Positions 32,347 through 33,638 of a DNA stretch of 33,638 bases are shown here, piece after piece. Positions within the stretch are counted from its first letter, which is position 1, and each line of letters opens with the position of its first letter. Under the pieces are notes generated by a model, which was not told the origin of the DNA, searched no databases, and saw nothing but the letters and a program-made list of their open reading frames with translations. The position numbers and the translations under genes were made by a program. Source of the DNA: Pseudomonadota bacterium (GTDB taxonomy: Bacteria; Pseudomonadota; Gammaproteobacteria; Steroidobacterales; Steroidobacteraceae); assembly GCA_018261655.1 (NCBI GenBank), contig JAGTSG010000016.1, positions 1-33,638 on the forward strand. The letters run 5' to 3'.

Positions 32347-33638
32347 ATGGGTAACAAGAAGTTCCAGCTGACCAACCTCGCTACCGGCAAGGCCTGCGAG
32401 CTCGAGGCCCTGTCCGGTTCGGTCGGGCCCGACGTCGTGAACATCGCCCCGCTCTACAAGGAGCACGGCGTGTTCACCTTCGATCCCGGGTTCATGGCCA
32501 CGGCCTCCTGCGAGAGCCACATCACCTACATCGACGGCGATGCCGGCGTGCTGCTCTACCGGGGCTACCCGATCGAGCAGCTGGCCCAGCACAGTTCGCA
32601 CCTCGAGGTCGCCTACCTGCTGATGTACGGCGAGCTGCCGACCGCGGCGCAGTTCAAGGGCTTCCACGACTCGATCCGGCGGCACACGATGCTGAACGAG
32701 TCGCTGCTCAACATGTACCGCGGCTTCCACCACAACGCGCACCCGATGGCGCAGGTGTCGGCCATCGTCGCGTCCATGGCGGCCTTCTATCACGACACGA
32801 CGGATATCTACGACGCGCGCCACCGCGAGATCTTCGCGCACCGGATCATCGCCAAGATCCCGACCATCGCGGCCGCGGCCTACAAGCACTCGCTTGGCCA
32901 GCCCTTCGTCTACCCGCGCAACGACCTCGACTACACCGCCAACATGCTGAACATGTTCTTCGCGGTGCCGTGCGAGCCGTATTCGGTGGACCCGCTGCAC
33001 GCCAAGGCGATGGACCTGCTGTTCATCCTGCACGCCGACCACGAGCAGAACGCCAGCACCTCGACGGTCCGGCTGGCGAGCAGCACCGGCTGCAACCCCT
33101 ACGCGGCGATTTCCGCCGGCGTGTCGGCCCTGTGGGGCCCGGCGCACGGCGGCGCGAACGAGGCCGTGCTGGAGATGCTGGCCGAGATCGGCGACGTCAA
33201 GAACGTGCCGGGGTTCCTCAAGCGGGTGAAGGACAAGGACGGCGGGGTCAGGCTGATGGGCTTCGGCCACCGCGTCTACAAGAACTTCGACCCGCGCGCC
33301 AAGATCATCCGCGAGATGTGCCACAAGGTGCTCGGCCAGCTCGGCGACGCGGACGACCCGATGTTCGAGCTCGCGCTCAAGCTCGAGGAGATCGCGCTTG
33401 CCGACGAGTACTTCGTGTCGCGCAAGCTGTACCCGAACGTGGACTTCTACTCGGGCATCATCTACCGCGCGCTGGGCATCCCGCGCTCGATGTTCACGGT
33501 GATGTTCGCGCTGGCGCGGACCGCCGGCTGGGTGTCGCACTGGCTGGAGATGATCGCCGACCCGGCGATGAAGATCGGCCGTCCGCGGCAGCTCTATCGC
33601 GGCCCGACGCAGCGCGACTACGTGCCGCTGGTGAAGCG
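32347..33638 (+). CDS. gltA: Citrate synthase (type II), cut just before its stop
   Basis: Condenses oxaloacetate and acetyl-CoA at the entry of the TCA cycle. 430 complete codons are present; the last visible residues are RDYVPLVK, very near the normal C-terminus, so only a codon or two is missing. The catalytic residues are the histidines in [10 protein letters not shown] and [14 protein letters not shown] and the aspartate in [30 protein letters not shown]-like N-terminal sequence and [10 protein letters not shown] identify the hexameric, NADH-sensitive gram-negative type. The ATG at 32347 starts [10 protein letters not shown]. The 108-bp gap to hemW must contain its promoter; no strong consensus was seen. 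Confidence 0.98.
   Translation, partial: MGNKKFQLTNLATGKACELEALSGSVGPDVVNIAPLYKEHGVFTFDPGFMATASCESHITYIDGDAGVLLYRGYPIEQLAQHSSHLEVAYLLMYGELPTAAQFKGFHDSIRRHTMLNESLLNMYRGFHHNAHPMAQVSAIVASMAAFYHDTTDIYDARHREIFAHRIIAKIPTIAAAAYKHSLGQPFVYPRNDLDYTANMLNMFFAVPCEPYSVDPLHAKAMDLLFILHADHEQNASTSTVRLASSTGCNPYAAISAGVSALWGPAHGGANEAVLEMLAEIGDVKNVPGFLKRVKDKDGGVRLMGFGHRVYKNFDPRAKIIREMCHKVLGQLGDADDPMFELALKLEEIALADEYFVSRKLYPNVDFYSGIIYRALGIPRSMFTVMFALARTAGWVSHWLEMIADPAMKIGRPRQLYRGPTQRDYVPLVK

Noticed and set aside
33241-33252. GGGGTCAGG inside gltA as another repeat copy
   Set aside because: It encodes conserved citrate synthase residues (GGVRLMG) and has no partner arm nearby.

Overview
The window is high-GC bacterial chromosome, most likely from a gammaproteobacterium. 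The evidence is the bioB-F-H-C-D cluster with comF divergent to it, the gmk-rpoZ-spoT-(ridA)-recG string, ubiC-ubiA, the hemW/rof pair and a type II gltA. The order or genus cannot be named from the sequence. Nearly all space is coding, many neighbours share ATGA or GTGA stop/start overlaps, and GTG or TTG starts are common.

Layout, left to right. (1) 1-335: 5' end of the small subunit of a membrane-bound [NiFe] hydrogenase, with a Tat signal and the extra proximal-cluster cysteine of O2-tolerant enzymes. (2) 642-6331: an accessory unit made of a 1289-residue SARP-type/STAND ATPase/TPR regulator, divergent from a TTC38-like TPR protein and a small exported two-cysteine peptide. The shared intergenic region carries an 11-bp-phased direct repeat and a perfect 21-bp palindrome. 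(3) 6412-11007: biotin operon bioB-bioF-bioH-bioC-bioD (minus strand), with a BirA operator overlapping a sigma70 promoter in front of bioB; comF is divergent. (4) 11881-21587: minus-strand housekeeping string gmk, rpoZ, spoT, ridA, recG, ubiC, ubiA, a TlpA-like thioredoxin, slt. (5) 21793-25519: a 30-residue membrane peptide, a rhomboid protease, two probable outer-membrane beta-barrel proteins and a small two-helix membrane protein. (6) 25540-28603: yicC divergent from a PP2C phosphatase, rph and rdgB. (7) 28667-30408: an M48 metalloprotease gene that has lost its HExxH region (pseudogene or assembly deletion), then rpmE. (8) 30409-30826: intergenic region with a pair of perfect inverted DnaA boxes, a tRNA-3'-end-like fragment and an AT-rich tract. 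(9) 30827-33638: a Rof-like gene, hemW and gltA (cut just before its stop).

The most unusual signal is a family of dispersed REP/BIME-like inverted repeats. Three copies of 85-89 bp lie exactly on gene junctions (bioB/bioF, bioF/bioH, ridA/recG). In each, the arm supplies an AGGGG Shine-Dalgarno-like stretch and a GTG start followed by GGG-CCT-GAC-CCC, so BioF, BioH and RecG would all begin Met-Gly-Pro-Asp-Pro or Met-Val-Gly-Pro-Asp-Pro. In two of them the rest of the element is translated as a 26-27 residue C-terminal tail of the upstream enzyme (BioB, BioF), and the arm also supplies the TGA stop. The repeat appears to act as a portable translation stop/start junction. Shorter or diverged copies sit between convergent genes at 11838-11878, 28605-28660 and 30094-30140.
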